DNA of 64,000 nucleotides. It comes from DATKWD01 sp963704815 (GTDB lineage Bacteria; Actinomycetota; Acidimicrobiia; Acidimicrobiales; Salinilacustritrichaceae). Numbering within the stretch: position 1 is the first letter of the stretch; the number at the start of each line of letters is the position of its first letter. The notes beneath the pieces were generated by a model. The model saw nothing but the letters and a program-made list of their open reading frames with translations, was not told where the DNA came from and did not search any database. Position numbers and translations under genes: made by a program. The DNA is taken from contig CAVPHU010000006.1 of NCBI GenBank assembly GCA_963704815.1, forward strand, positions 1-64,000, read 5' to 3'. Positions 26,489 to 34,649 of this stretch are shown here, one piece after another.

Positions 26489-26740
26489 TCAGGAAGCGCT
26501 GACGAACGACTCGAGATCGGCGCGATCGGTCTCCCAGCGGCAGTAGCAGCTGGGGCAGTGCTGGTACATCGTCTCGGTGCGGGCGTCGATCCGGTCGAGA
26601 TACCCGGGCTTCTCGCACTTCGGGCACGGCAACGGCAAGCCCCAAGTGTACTTCGAGGATGCGTCGGCGACCGCCGGCTCGGACTCGGTGAGGTCGATGA
26701 TGGTGTCGTCTTGGCGTGCGGCACGTCGGAACAGTGACAT
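26489..26740 (-). CDS. Small zinc-ribbon protein
   Basis: An 83-residue protein. A basic start (MSLFRRAARQ) precedes a two-CxxC zinc ribbon: CPKCEKPGYLDRIDARTE then HCPSCYCRWETD. Function unknown. The gene lies 28 bases upstream of the PdtaS-like kinase on the same strand, so they may be cotranscribed. Short treble-clef or ribbon proteins of this kind often bind RNA polymerase or RNA, but nothing in the sequence proves this. Confidence 0.75.
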   Translation of the reverse strand: MSLFRRAARQDDTIIDLTESEPAVADASSKYTWGLPLPCPKCEKPGYLDRIDARTETMYQHCPSCYCRWETDRADLESFVSAS

Positions 26741-26773
26741 GACAACCCCTTTCTCGCCCGGCGGGCGATGGCG

Positions 26774-28255
26774 TCACTGTATAGGCCATCCGGCCCATTT
26801 TTCCAGCATGGTCGATCGACGGACCGTGCCACCCCTGCGTGGGTCACCGGCGGCGTCGAGTCCGGGACGGACCCCGTGGACGCCTCCGAAGTAGAGATCG
26901 AGGGAACCCCAGCGGTTGAGCGGGGCTGCGGCGGCGAGGGCCGCCTCGACCTCGGCATCGAGTCCCGGTTCGACCTGGAGTTGCTCGCCGTCCCAGTGGA
27001 ACCGGGGTGACGAGACGATCGAGGACAGGACCGCGGGATCGGCGCGGGTGGCCGCATCGATGACCGTCAGGATGGCGGTGCGGATCCGCTTCGACCCACC
27101 GCTTCCCACGACGAGCTCGGCGCCGTCGGATCCCACCACGATGGCCGGGCTCATCATCGACGACACCCTGACACCGGGAGGATCGGCGTGGAACCCGTCC
27201 GGATGGAGGTCGTCCTCTCCCAGCATGTTGTTCAGCATCACGCCGGTGCCCGGAGCGAAGCACCCGGCACCCTCGCCGTTGGAGGTGGTCATCGAGGCCA
27301 CGTTGCCGTCGTGGTCGCTGATGCTGACGTGGGTCGTGCCTCGCGCCACCTTGAGTCGGCGTTCGATGTCGTCGTCGAGGCGTGCCTGTTCGACCTCGCG
27401 CAGGACCGCCAGCCGATGGAGGGCGTCGTCGACACCGGTTCGGACGACGCCATCGTCGAGGAGGGTGAGCGCCAACGCGAGGAGCGGGCCGCCGAAGCTC
27501 GGTGGACTGTTGGTGAGGATCCGGCGCCCGCGGAACTCGACGACCAACGGGTCCCGCTCCCGCACCTCGTAGGCAGCGAGGTCTTCCTGGGTCAGCAGGC
27601 CGTCGTGGCGATCACAGGCGGCGACGAGGTCGGCGGCGACGTCGGGGTCGGCGAAGGAGGTCACGCGCCCCGCTCCGATCGAGTCGATGAACGAACCCAG
27701 CGCCTCGTTGACCACGACATCTCCCGCCTGGAGGAGCCGGCCGCCGGGGGCGAACACGGCCGCCGAGGCTTCGGTGAGTCGGACGATCGGCTCCAGGAGG
27801 GTCACGAACGCGCTCTGCTGGTCGTTGAGCACCACGCCCGCGTGCGCCGACCGGGCCGCCGGCGAGACGACCTGGTCGAGCGGCAACCGGCCCATGGCCC
27901 GGTGCGCGTGCAACAGTCCGGCGAGCACCCCGGGCACCGCGACCGAGCCCCACCCCACGTTGAAGTCCTGCGTCGAGGACGGGAACTCGATCGTGACCGG
28001 CACGAAGTGGGGACTGGTGTCGGCCCGCGACCGGCCGGGCGTGTCGACGAAGAAGTCGAACAGCCGCTCGTCACCACCCGCAGTCCGGGCGAGGAGAAAC
28101 CCGCCGCCGGCCAGGCTGGTCAGACACGGTTCGGCGACCGCGGCTGCGAAGCCTGCGGCGACGACGGCGTCGTAGGCGTTGCCGCCGAGTTCGAGGACCT
28201 CGATCGCCGCATCCGCCGTCAACGGGTGACCGGCCGCCACCAGAGCCGGAGTCAT
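26774..28255 (-). CDS. Gamma-glutamyltransferase-like Ntn hydrolase
   Basis: A 493-residue protein of the GGT family. The large-subunit start HPLTADAAIEVLELGGNAYDA and the autocleavage/nucleophile region ARGTTHVSISDHDGNVASMT (Thr at the GTTH junction) are present, with SMMSPAIV and GSGGSKRIRT resembling the SMSPT and GSPGG motifs of GGT. No signal peptide is evident, unlike periplasmic GGTs, so a cytoplasmic amidase-like role is possible. Its ATG overlaps the stop of the second ArsA-like gene (ATGA), tying it to that operon. Substrate unknown. Confidence 0.8.
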   Translation of the reverse strand: MTPALVAAGHPLTADAAIEVLELGGNAYDAVVAAGFAAAVAEPCLTSLAGGGFLLARTAGGDERLFDFFVDTPGRSRADTSPHFVPVTIEFPSSTQDFNVGWGSVAVPGVLAGLLHAHRAMGRLPLDQVVSPAARSAHAGVVLNDQQSAFVTLLEPIVRLTEASAAVFAPGGRLLQAGDVVVNEALGSFIDSIGAGRVTSFADPDVAADLVAACDRHDGLLTQEDLAAYEVRERDPLVVEFRGRRILTNSPPSFGGPLLALALTLLDDGVVRTGVDDALHRLAVLREVEQARLDDDIERRLKVARGTTHVSISDHDGNVASMTTSNGEGAGCFAPGTGVMLNNMLGEDDLHPDGFHADPPGVRVSSMMSPAIVVGSDGAELVVGSGGSKRIRTAILTVIDAATRADPAVLSSIVSSPRFHWDGEQLQVEPGLDAEVEAALAAAAPLNRWGSLDLYFGGVHGVRPGLDAAGDPRRGGTVRRSTMLEKWAGWPIQ

Positions 28256-29406
28256 CGCCAGATCTGATCGCCGAGCTCGAGCAGGCCGCCGAGGTCGGCG
28301 ATGTCGGAGTCGAAGTAGGGCACCGATGCCACGACCTCGGGGAGCGATCCGAGGGCCGACCGTTCCTCGGCCTCGCGCTGGGCGACGACCCGGAAGTTGA
28401 GGTAGCTGTCGCCGACCTCGCGCAGCACCCGTTCGAGTTGATCGGCCGGCATCCCCCGCTGCTCGAGCTCGCCGGCGATCCGCTCGGCATCGTCGGTCAT
28501 GCGACGGGCCACCTCGGCCCCACCGGCATCGAGAAGGTAGGCGGGCAGCACCTTGTTGAACACGATGCCACCGAGGTGGAAGTCGCGGTCCTGCAACGCC
28601 TTGATGAAGAACTCGCTCTCGCGCACGGGCGCCGATTCGAGGGTGGTGACCACGACGAAGGTGGTCCGCTTGTCCTCGAGCGTGCGGGTCACCGCACGTG
28701 CCCGGTCGACGAAGCCGTCGTACATGGTCTGGAACAGCAGGAAGAACTCGGCGATGTCCTCGAGGAACTGCGACCCGAGGATGGTGTCGGCCACCCGATA
28801 GAAGGGTCGACTGGCGAAGCTGATGATGCGCGAGCGGGCGGGCACCGTGAGCAGGCGCAGGAGCCGGCTCGAGAAGAAGTCGGCCATGCGTTCGGGTGCT
28901 TCGAGGAAGTCGATGGCATTGCGGGTCGGCGGTGTGTCGACGACGATCAGGTCGTAGGTGCCTGCGGCGTGGATCTCGTAGAGCCGCTCCATGGCGATGT
29001 AGTCGTGGCTCTGGACGAAGCGAGCCGTGATGTTGGTGTAGAGCGGGTTCTTGAGGATCGCATCGCGGGTCTCGGCGTCGGGGGCGTGCATGTGCACCAG
29101 GTCGTCCCACGACTGCTTGGTGTCGAGCATGGCGGCCCAGAGCTCGCCTTGCGGCGTGACCCCCGATTCGGCGAAGGCCTCGAGCGGAACCTGCTTCTCG
29201 ACGTTGCCGAACTGCTCGAGCCCGAGTGCGTTGGCCAGCCGCTTGGCAGGGTCGACGGTGACCACCAGCACCTTTCCGCCGAGGTGCACGGCCGCCTGGG
29301 CGGCCATCGCGGCAGCGGTCGTGGTCTTGCCCACGCCGCCCGACCCGCAACAGATCACGATCTCGCGGGCGGCCAACAGCTGTTCGAGGGTCGCGGTCGG
29401 AGCCAT
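28252..29406 (-). CDS. ArsA/Get3-family ATPase, second of a pair
   Basis: A 384-residue P-loop ATPase. The deviant Walker A CGSGGVGKTT (with the signature lysine GxGGxGK) is followed by VTVDPAKRLANALG and the switch VVDTPPTRNAIDFL. It overlaps the first ArsA-like gene by one base (TGATG). Paired genes of this type are the mycobacterial Rv3679/Rv3680 (Get3-like) ATPases, which form a complex and lie near whiB4, as known for that family. Arsenite export is unlikely, as no ArsB, ArsR or CxxC metal site is present. The client or target membrane protein is unknown. Confidence 0.88.
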   Translation of the reverse strand: MAPTATLEQLLAAREIVICCGSGGVGKTTTAAAMAAQAAVHLGGKVLVVTVDPAKRLANALGLEQFGNVEKQVPLEAFAESGVTPQGELWAAMLDTKQSWDDLVHMHAPDAETRDAILKNPLYTNITARFVQSHDYIAMERLYEIHAAGTYDLIVVDTPPTRNAIDFLEAPERMADFFSSRLLRLLTVPARSRIISFASRPFYRVADTILGSQFLEDIAEFFLLFQTMYDGFVDRARAVTRTLEDKRTTFVVVTTLESAPVRESEFFIKALQDRDFHLGGIVFNKVLPAYLLDAGGAEVARRMTDDAERIAGELEQRGMPADQLERVLREVGDSYLNFRVVAQREAEERSALGSLPEVVASVPYFDSDIADLGGLLELGDQIWR

Positions 29407-30353
29407 CAGTAGCCGAGCTCTTCGCCGAGGAACCGTGCGACCTCGTGGGTGGCCCGGACCCCGTGGCTGCGCTGGAACAGGTAGGGCACGTAGAGCTGCG
29501 GAAGGGCCGGGTCGAGGGCGTGGCGGAGCTTGTCGAGATGGCCGGCACGGGTGCGGCGCAGCGTCACGGCGAGTTGGGCCGCATCGAGCACCGCGGTCGG
29601 GTCGCCGCCGGCCACCGCGGTCAGCCGCGTCCGGTGCCGGTCGGTCCTCAGCTCCTCGAACACTTCCTCCTCGCTCCGGCCGAACAGCTCGGGGAGCACC
29701 CGATTGACGATCACGGCCGCGAGATCGACGACGGTCTCGGCCTCGATCTTGGCGGCCAGCTCGATCGTCTCGTTGACCGGCATCTCCTCGGGGGCGGCGA
29801 CGATGACGGCTCCGGTGATGGCAGGATCGCCGAGGAGGTCGAGCATCCAGCCCGTCTGGTCGCGCACCATCCCGACCTGCACGAGTTCGTTGATCGCCTG
29901 GGGCGCCGCGAGCTGGCCGACGATGTGCCCGGTGGCCGATGCGTCGACGACCACGAGGTCGTAGTTCTCGGCCCGCACCTCATAGGCGAGCTTGCCGACC
30001 GTCAGGATCTCCTTGACCCCAGGGGCGGCGTTGGCGACGAAGTCGAATGCCGAAGCCAACGGGCCGATCTTGGCGAGAAGGGGGATCTTGAGCTGAAGAC
30101 CGAGGTACTCCTTCAGCGACTCCTCGGTGTTCATCGACATGGCGAACAGCCCGGGCGAGATCTCTCGTTCCTCGAAGGCCGTCGGGGCGGCCTCGAAGAA
30201 ATCGGCGAGGTTGCCCTTGGCATCGACCTCGCACACGAGCGTGCGCTTGCCTCGCTCGGCCGCGAGCAGGGCGAGGCCCGAAGCGACGGTCGTCTTGCCC
30301 ACGCCACCCTTGCCGGTGACGAACAGCAGCTTGCGGTCGAGGAGGTCGGTCAC
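29406..30353 (-). CDS. ArsA/Get3-family ATPase, first of a pair
   Basis: A 315-residue ATPase starting at GTG 30353 (VTDLLDRKLLFVTGKGGVGKTT). TGKGGVGKT is the deviant Walker A, with CEVDAKGN and VVVDASATGHIVGQLAAP as switch II. It lacks the second ATPase half found in eukaryotic ArsA, so the pair probably functions as a heterodimer with the next gene product. Translational coupling (TGATG) to that gene ensures equal amounts. The operon continues into the GGT-like gene. Confidence 0.88.
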   Translation of the reverse strand: MTDLLDRKLLFVTGKGGVGKTTVASGLALLAAERGKRTLVCEVDAKGNLADFFEAAPTAFEEREISPGLFAMSMNTEESLKEYLGLQLKIPLLAKIGPLASAFDFVANAAPGVKEILTVGKLAYEVRAENYDLVVVDASATGHIVGQLAAPQAINELVQVGMVRDQTGWMLDLLGDPAITGAVIVAAPEEMPVNETIELAAKIEAETVVDLAAVIVNRVLPELFGRSEEEVFEELRTDRHRTRLTAVAGGDPTAVLDAAQLAVTLRRTRAGHLDKLRHALDPALPQLYVPYLFQRSHGVRATHEVARFLGEELGY

Positions 30354-30399
30354 GTCGTGGTCGGTCCTCGGCGCCGCACAGTGCGTGCGGCACGCCGGA

Positions 30400-30633
30400 T
30401 CAGCTCCCGAACCCGATGCGGCGATCGTCGCTGGGGCTGCCGATCTCGACGTACGCGATCTTGTCGGAGGGGACACCCACCGAACGGCCTCGCTTGTCGC
30501 TCATCCACAGCACGGCGTCATCGCCGGTCAGCGCACCCTCCACCTGCTTGCGCAGCTTGTCGACGTCGGTGTCGTCTTCGAGCTCGAAATCGAGTTCCTT
30601 GGCGGTGTAGGTCACACCGATACGAACGTCCAC
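30400..30633 (-). CDS. DUF3107 family protein
   Basis: A 77-residue protein of the actinobacterial DUF3107 family (MDVRIGVTYTAKELDFELED start, VGVPSDKIAYVEIGSP near the end). It is predicted beta-rich and has no catalytic motif. It lies 46 bases upstream of the first ArsA-like gene on the same strand and is probably in the same transcript. Function is unknown in the family. Confidence 0.85.
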   Translation of the reverse strand: MDVRIGVTYTAKELDFELEDDTDVDKLRKQVEGALTGDDAVLWMSDKRGRSVGVPSDKIAYVEIGSPSDDRRIGFGS

Positions 30634-30679
30634 GCTGACGCCTCCTCATGTTTGGTCGGGCTGCTCCCGTTCGGGCGGC

Positions 30680-30907
30680 TCACCGTATCGCCGCCACCTC
30701 GGAGACGGCGACCCAGGGGCGTGGCTCCTCACGGTTCGTGCGCGTCGCCACACCGTCAGCGGGCCCGGGCAGACCCGAGCGGCCCACCCGGTGCCGGGTG
30801 TCGACCAGGTTCCGCATCGCAGCGACAGCACGATACGTGCTCACCCCGCCACAGCCGTCCGAGTTCGGGGCATGTCGCATCCACACCTGCGCGACCCCGG
30901 CGCCCAT
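30680..30907 (-). CDS. Possible small hypothetical protein
   Basis: A 75-residue frame (MGAGVAQVWMRHAPNSDG start) with about 83 percent G or C at third positions, slightly below its neighbours. No domain is recognised. It sits in the 529-base stretch 30634-31162 that otherwise shows no gene. The rest of that stretch (30908-31162) shows nothing beyond a good GAGGAGG ribosome site for the next gene. It may be a spurious frame. Confidence 0.3.
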   Translation of the reverse strand: MGAGVAQVWMRHAPNSDGCGGVSTYRAVAAMRNLVDTRHRVGRSGLPGPADGVATRTNREEPRPWVAVSEVAAIR

Positions 30908-31162
30908 TCGAATCTCGAGGTCACGGCATCATGCTGACGCGAGCGAGCGACCCCGGCCAGAATGACGGTGCCGCAACGCGCAAGCGCTCGCTCGTCGATG
31001 CCGGGGCGCCTCGGGCATGAGGCCGGCCCGACCGCTCAGCGGTACCTCACGAGGGTCGGCACGACCGCCAGCGCGTCTTCAGGAGGCACATCGAGACGAA
31101 CACGCAATTCCGGGCGGCCGTTTCGGTGCGCATGGAAGGCTTCGTCCTCTCGAGGAGGACCG

Positions 31163-31630
31163 ATGCCGGATTTCACCAAGCGGGTGCGCAAGGGGCTCGA
31201 GCTCCCGGTCGGCGAGAAGGTCGTGCAAGCAGCGGTCGCGCAACCCGCCGGATCGATCAGTCGCGGATTCGCGGAACAGCGAACGTCGCTCGGGGCCGTT
31301 GCCAGCGCCGTGCAGGACAAGCTCGCCGGCGACGACGACGGCGCAGCGATGAGCGGTCGTGTCCCGGCGCGCAACGGATACCTCGTGGCGACCGACCGGC
31401 GGTTGCTCTGGGCCGGGCAGCGTCGGACGGGGTCGGTCGGCGACATCGAAGCCGAGTTCGCCTATGGCGAGATCGTCTCCGCCACGCTCGGCGACGGCGG
31501 CGGCATGAGCAACAAGCTCCTCACGATCGCGTTCCTGGACGGGTCCGCGGTCGAGGTTGCCGTCGCCAAGGGACAGAAGCCGGCGCTCCTCGCCGAGGCG
31601 ATCCAGGCCCGGCTCGCTCCCCCGCCGTAG
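31163..31630 (+). CDS. Small PH-like domain protein
   Basis: A 155-residue protein. The C-terminal half looks like a bacterial PH/GRAM-type barrel: RNGYLVATDRRLLWAGQ, FAYGEIVSATLGDG, KLLTIAFLDGSAVEVAVAKGQK. This is the usual strand pattern in which the protein 'lights up' at TDRRLL. The N-terminus (MPDFTKRVRKGLELPVGEKV) is basic and helical. The ATG at 31163 has GAGGAGG five bases upstream. Such proteins are common and uncharacterised in actinobacteria; lipid binding is possible but not shown. Confidence 0.65.
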   Translation: MPDFTKRVRKGLELPVGEKVVQAAVAQPAGSISRGFAEQRTSLGAVASAVQDKLAGDDDGAAMSGRVPARNGYLVATDRRLLWAGQRRTGSVGDIEAEFAYGEIVSATLGDGGGMSNKLLTIAFLDGSAVEVAVAKGQKPALLAEAIQARLAPPP

Positions 31631-31644
31631 GACCGCCTGGCTTC

Positions 31645-32653
31645 TCAGGACTCGGCTGGCCGGCGCAGGTGGACAGGAAGGCGGGTGGGACTGCGGAACG
31701 CCAGCGACGTCTTCCACGTGACGGTCTCGGGATCGATCGTGTAGTCACCGAACCGTTCGAGGATCGCAGGCAGGGCGATGCGCAGTTCGAGGCGGGCGAG
31801 CGCCGCGCCGATGCAGTGGTGCATGCCGTGTCCGAACGAGATCGGTGCCGGGTCGGTCCGGTCGAGCCGGAGTTCATCGGGTCGGTCGAAGCGCCGGGGA
31901 TCACGGTTGGCGGCGCCGAGCATGATCGTGAGGTTCTGTCCGGCGCTGGTCGGCCAGCGCTCCGAGACGGTCGGCGACGTCGTCACAGGTCGCATCGATC
32001 TTCGCCGGGTCGAGCACGACGAAGGGGTCGGCGACCTCGCGGAGGGTCGTGAACGCGTCGGCCACCCACGGCCAGAGCTCGTCCGGAATGCCGATCAGCT
32101 CGGCGATGACCTGGATGGGCAGCGGCTCGGTGAACCCGCCCACCAGGTCGGGGGTTGTGTCGTCGGCGATGCCCGTGAGCATCCGGTCGACCAGTTCGCC
32201 GATCCACGGCTCGAGCCGCCGCATCTTGCGCGGGGTGAACTCTCGGGCGACGGCGGCCCTCAATCTCGTGTGCAGCGGTGGGTCGGTGAAGAGGAGTGCG
32301 TTGCGGAACAGGTCCTTCGTCGCAGTCGAGAGATACGAGTACGGGCGCGTCGTCATGAGCAGGTCCATCTGCCCGGCGACCCCGAAGCTCGGCGACGAGA
32401 GGACCTCGCGGGCCTCGTCGTGGCCGACGACGGCCCACTGCTGGAGGAACGGGCTGAACGACACCGGCCCGGCGGCCCGCATCCGCTCGTAGATGGGGTA
32501 GGGGTCGACGAACCGGTCCGGGCCGAGGATGTTTCCCCACGGATCGAACCGGAAGACGACGTCCGCCAAGCGGGGTCGCTTCACCAGGCTTCGGATGCCT
32601 CGAAGCGCCAGTTCCTCTCGGCGGCCCATCAATGATGCCCACCGGTCACGCAC
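31645..32653 (-). pseudogene. Cytochrome P450 with internal deletion of the I- to K-helix region
   Basis: The N-terminal part runs from MRDRWASLMG through LFTDPPLHTRLRAAVAREFT (C-helix) to DATCDDVADRL. The frame then changes and resumes at AGQNLTIMLGAANRDPRRF, leading to the heme-binding loop FGHGMHHCIGAALARLE with the thiolate cysteine. About 90 residues that should hold the I-helix (A/G)Gx(D/E)T and the K-helix ExxR are missing, so the total is 336 codons' worth against about 420 in the family. The junction (31943-31960) coincides with a perfect 7-bp inverted repeat. As given, it cannot make an active P450; either a real deletion or an assembly collapse. Confidence 0.85.
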
Positions 32654-32743
32654 CTCATGAGGAGGGGCTTCGACCTGACTCGGTGTGGGTCCCGACGAGG
32701 ACGCATGCCGTCCCGCCTCGTCGACCGGTCAGGACAGGTGGCC

Positions 32744-33888
32744 TCAGCGGAGGGTGAGCTCGGGGTGGAAGCGGCGGGTGGGGGCGAGTTCGGTGTCGAT
32801 GGTCTGGGCGATCGAGGCGAACGCCGCGGACCCTTCGGACTCGGGGTCGGTGACCACGATCGGTCGACCTGAGTCGCTGCCCTCGCGGAGGTCGGTGTCG
32901 AGCGGGATCTGGCCGAGCAACGGGACCTCGAGGCGCTGCGCGAGATCGTTGCCACCACCGGCGCCGAAGATCTCGTAGCGCTTGCCGTCGTCGCCGGTGA
33001 ACCACGACATGTTCTCGATGACGCCCTTGACCTCGAGGTTGACCTTCTGGGACATGAACGCGGCCCGCTGTGCGACGCTGCTGTGCGGCCGGCTGGGGCG
33101 TGGTCACCACGTAGACCTCGGCCCGAGGGAGGAACTGGGCCAGGCTGAGTGAGATGTCGCCGGTGCCCGGCGGAAGGTCGACCACCAGGTAGTCGGGGTC
33201 GTCCCAGTAGACGTCGGTGAGGAACTGCTCGAGCGCCTTGTGGAGCATCGGGCCACGCCAGATGACCGGCTGGTCCTCTTCGGCGAAGAAGCCCATCGAG
33301 ATGCAACGCACGCCATTGGCCTCGGGCGGGACGAGCATCGAGTCGATGACCACGGGAGGCCGTTCGACCCCGAGCATCCGCGGGATCGAGAACCCCCAGA
33401 CGTCGGCGTCGACGACCGCGACGTCCTTGCCCCGCTGCGCGAGGGCGATGGCGAGGTTGGTGGTGACCGACGACTTGCCGACGCCGCCCTTGCCGCGATC
33501 GCGACCAGCAGGACGCGGGTCTTCGACGACGGGTCGGCGAACGGGATGGCTCGGCCCTCGGCGTGGCCGTGGCCCTGCTGGCTCCCGGCCGTGGCCGCGG
33601 GGTCGCCGTGGAGCTTCTCCGGAGGGCCTCGCGCTCTTCGTCGGTCATCGAGGTGAACTCGACCCCGGCCGACGCCACACCGGGCAGCTCACCGACGGCT
33701 TCGGTGACCCGCCGGGTGATCTCGCTCTTGAGCGGGCAGCCGGGAATGGTGAGCGCCACGAGGACCTCGACGGACTCGCCGTCGATGCGCACCTCACGCA
33801 CCATGTCGAGGTCGACGATGCTGCGATGGAGCTCGGGATCTTCGACGGGCCGGAGGGCCTCGATGACCTCGGCTTCGGTGACGGACAC
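32744..33888 (-). CDS. mrp: Mrp/ApbC-family Fe-S cluster carrier P-loop ATPase (three frame breaks)
   Basis: The GTG at 33888 starts a MIP18-like domain (VEDPELHRSIVDLDMV). After frame changes near 33620 and 33505 comes the deviant Walker A GKGGVGKSS, then DADVWGFSIPRMLG and VVDLPPGTGDISLSLAQ. After a third change near 33085, FMSQKVNLEVKGVIENMSWF follows. The usual CxxC near the C-terminus is not present as such in MSWFTGDDGKRYEIFG. Joined, it is a normal-length Mrp (about 380 residues) that carries Fe-S clusters to apoproteins. Divergence from the SufR-like regulator fits this role. Frame breaks are likely errors. Confidence 0.88.
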
Positions 33889-33937
33889 GTGCGCTCCTCT
33901 GCGATTGGGAACCGAAGTTCGGCGCCGGGGAATTTCT

Positions 33938-33957
33938 CCTACCGGCGTAGGTAGAAT
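33938..33957 (+). promoter_or_regulatory. Operator-like inverted repeat and -10 of the SufR-like gene
   Basis: CCTAC (33938-33942) CGGC GTAGG (33947-33951) is a perfect 5-bp inverted repeat that abuts the -10 TAGAAT (33952-33957). The start GTG lies at 33966, so the transcript is leaderless. Position over the spacer suggests autorepression by the SufR-like protein, and control of the divergent mrp gene. Confidence 0.5.
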
Positions 33958-33965
33958 ATCGAGCC

Positions 33966-34643
33966 GTGGATCAGCCCCCACTGTCGCCGACCGACTTCTC
34001 GTCGGCCGTCACCGCCATCACCTCCGCTTTCGGCGACACCACGCGCCGCGACATCTACCTCTGGGTCCGCGAGCAGGGGGGCGTCACGGCGGCTGACGTC
34101 GCGGCCGCGTTCGACCTCCACACCAACGTGGCCCGACATCACCTCGACAAGCTCGCCAATGGCGGCTACGTCGAGGTGGGGCGCCTCGCGTCCGGCGGCG
34201 CGGGTCGACCCTCGAAGCGCTATTCGGCAGCCCAACCCGAGATCCCCCTCGAGTTCGCCACGCGCCACGACGCCCTCCTCGTGAGCCTGCTCGGGCGGGC
34301 CCTGGCCGCATTGCCGGCCGAGACGGCCGAGCACATCGCCGAAGAGGTCGGCATCGAGTACGGCGAGCACCTGGCGGCATCCCTCGGGGTCGAGACCGCA
34401 CATCAGTCGTTCCGGAGCGCACTGCACACGGTCGCCGACGCGCTGAGCGCCCACGGCTTCGCCGCCCACACCGAGCACCACCTCACCGACCTGCGCATCG
34501 TGTCCGAGCACTGCCCGTTCGGCGATGCCCCCATCGACTACCCGGTGATCTGCGCCGTCGATCGAGGGCTGGTCAAGGGGATGCTCGAGCGCGTTGTACG
34601 GCGACACCCAACCCGAGACCGCATCGTCGTTGCCGATGGGTGA
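33966..34643 (+). CDS. SufR-like winged-helix regulator
   Basis: A 225-residue repressor-like protein. The N-terminal winged helix (GDTTRRDIYLWVREQGGVTAADVAAAF, VARHHLDKLANGGYVEVGR) is of the ArsR/SufR type. The C-terminal half has two cysteines at EHCPFGDAPIDYPVICAVDRG, the region where SufR proteins hold Fe-S ligands. It lies between mrp and a cysteine desulfurase gene, an Fe-S assembly context in which SufR represses the suf operon when cluster-loaded (known for the family). GTG start at 33966, leaderless from TAGAAT. Confidence 0.8.
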   Translation: MDQPPLSPTDFSSAVTAITSAFGDTTRRDIYLWVREQGGVTAADVAAAFDLHTNVARHHLDKLANGGYVEVGRLASGGAGRPSKRYSAAQPEIPLEFATRHDALLVSLLGRALAALPAETAEHIAEEVGIEYGEHLAASLGVETAHQSFRSALHTVADALSAHGFAAHTEHHLTDLRIVSEHCPFGDAPIDYPVICAVDRGLVKGMLERVVRRHPTRDRIVVADG

Positions 34644-34649
34644 CACCCA

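Noticed and set aside
28252..29406. Arsenite-pumping ATPase ArsA
   Set aside because: No ArsB/ArsR/ArsD genes and no metal-binding cysteine triad; the paired single-half layout matches Get3-like ATPases.
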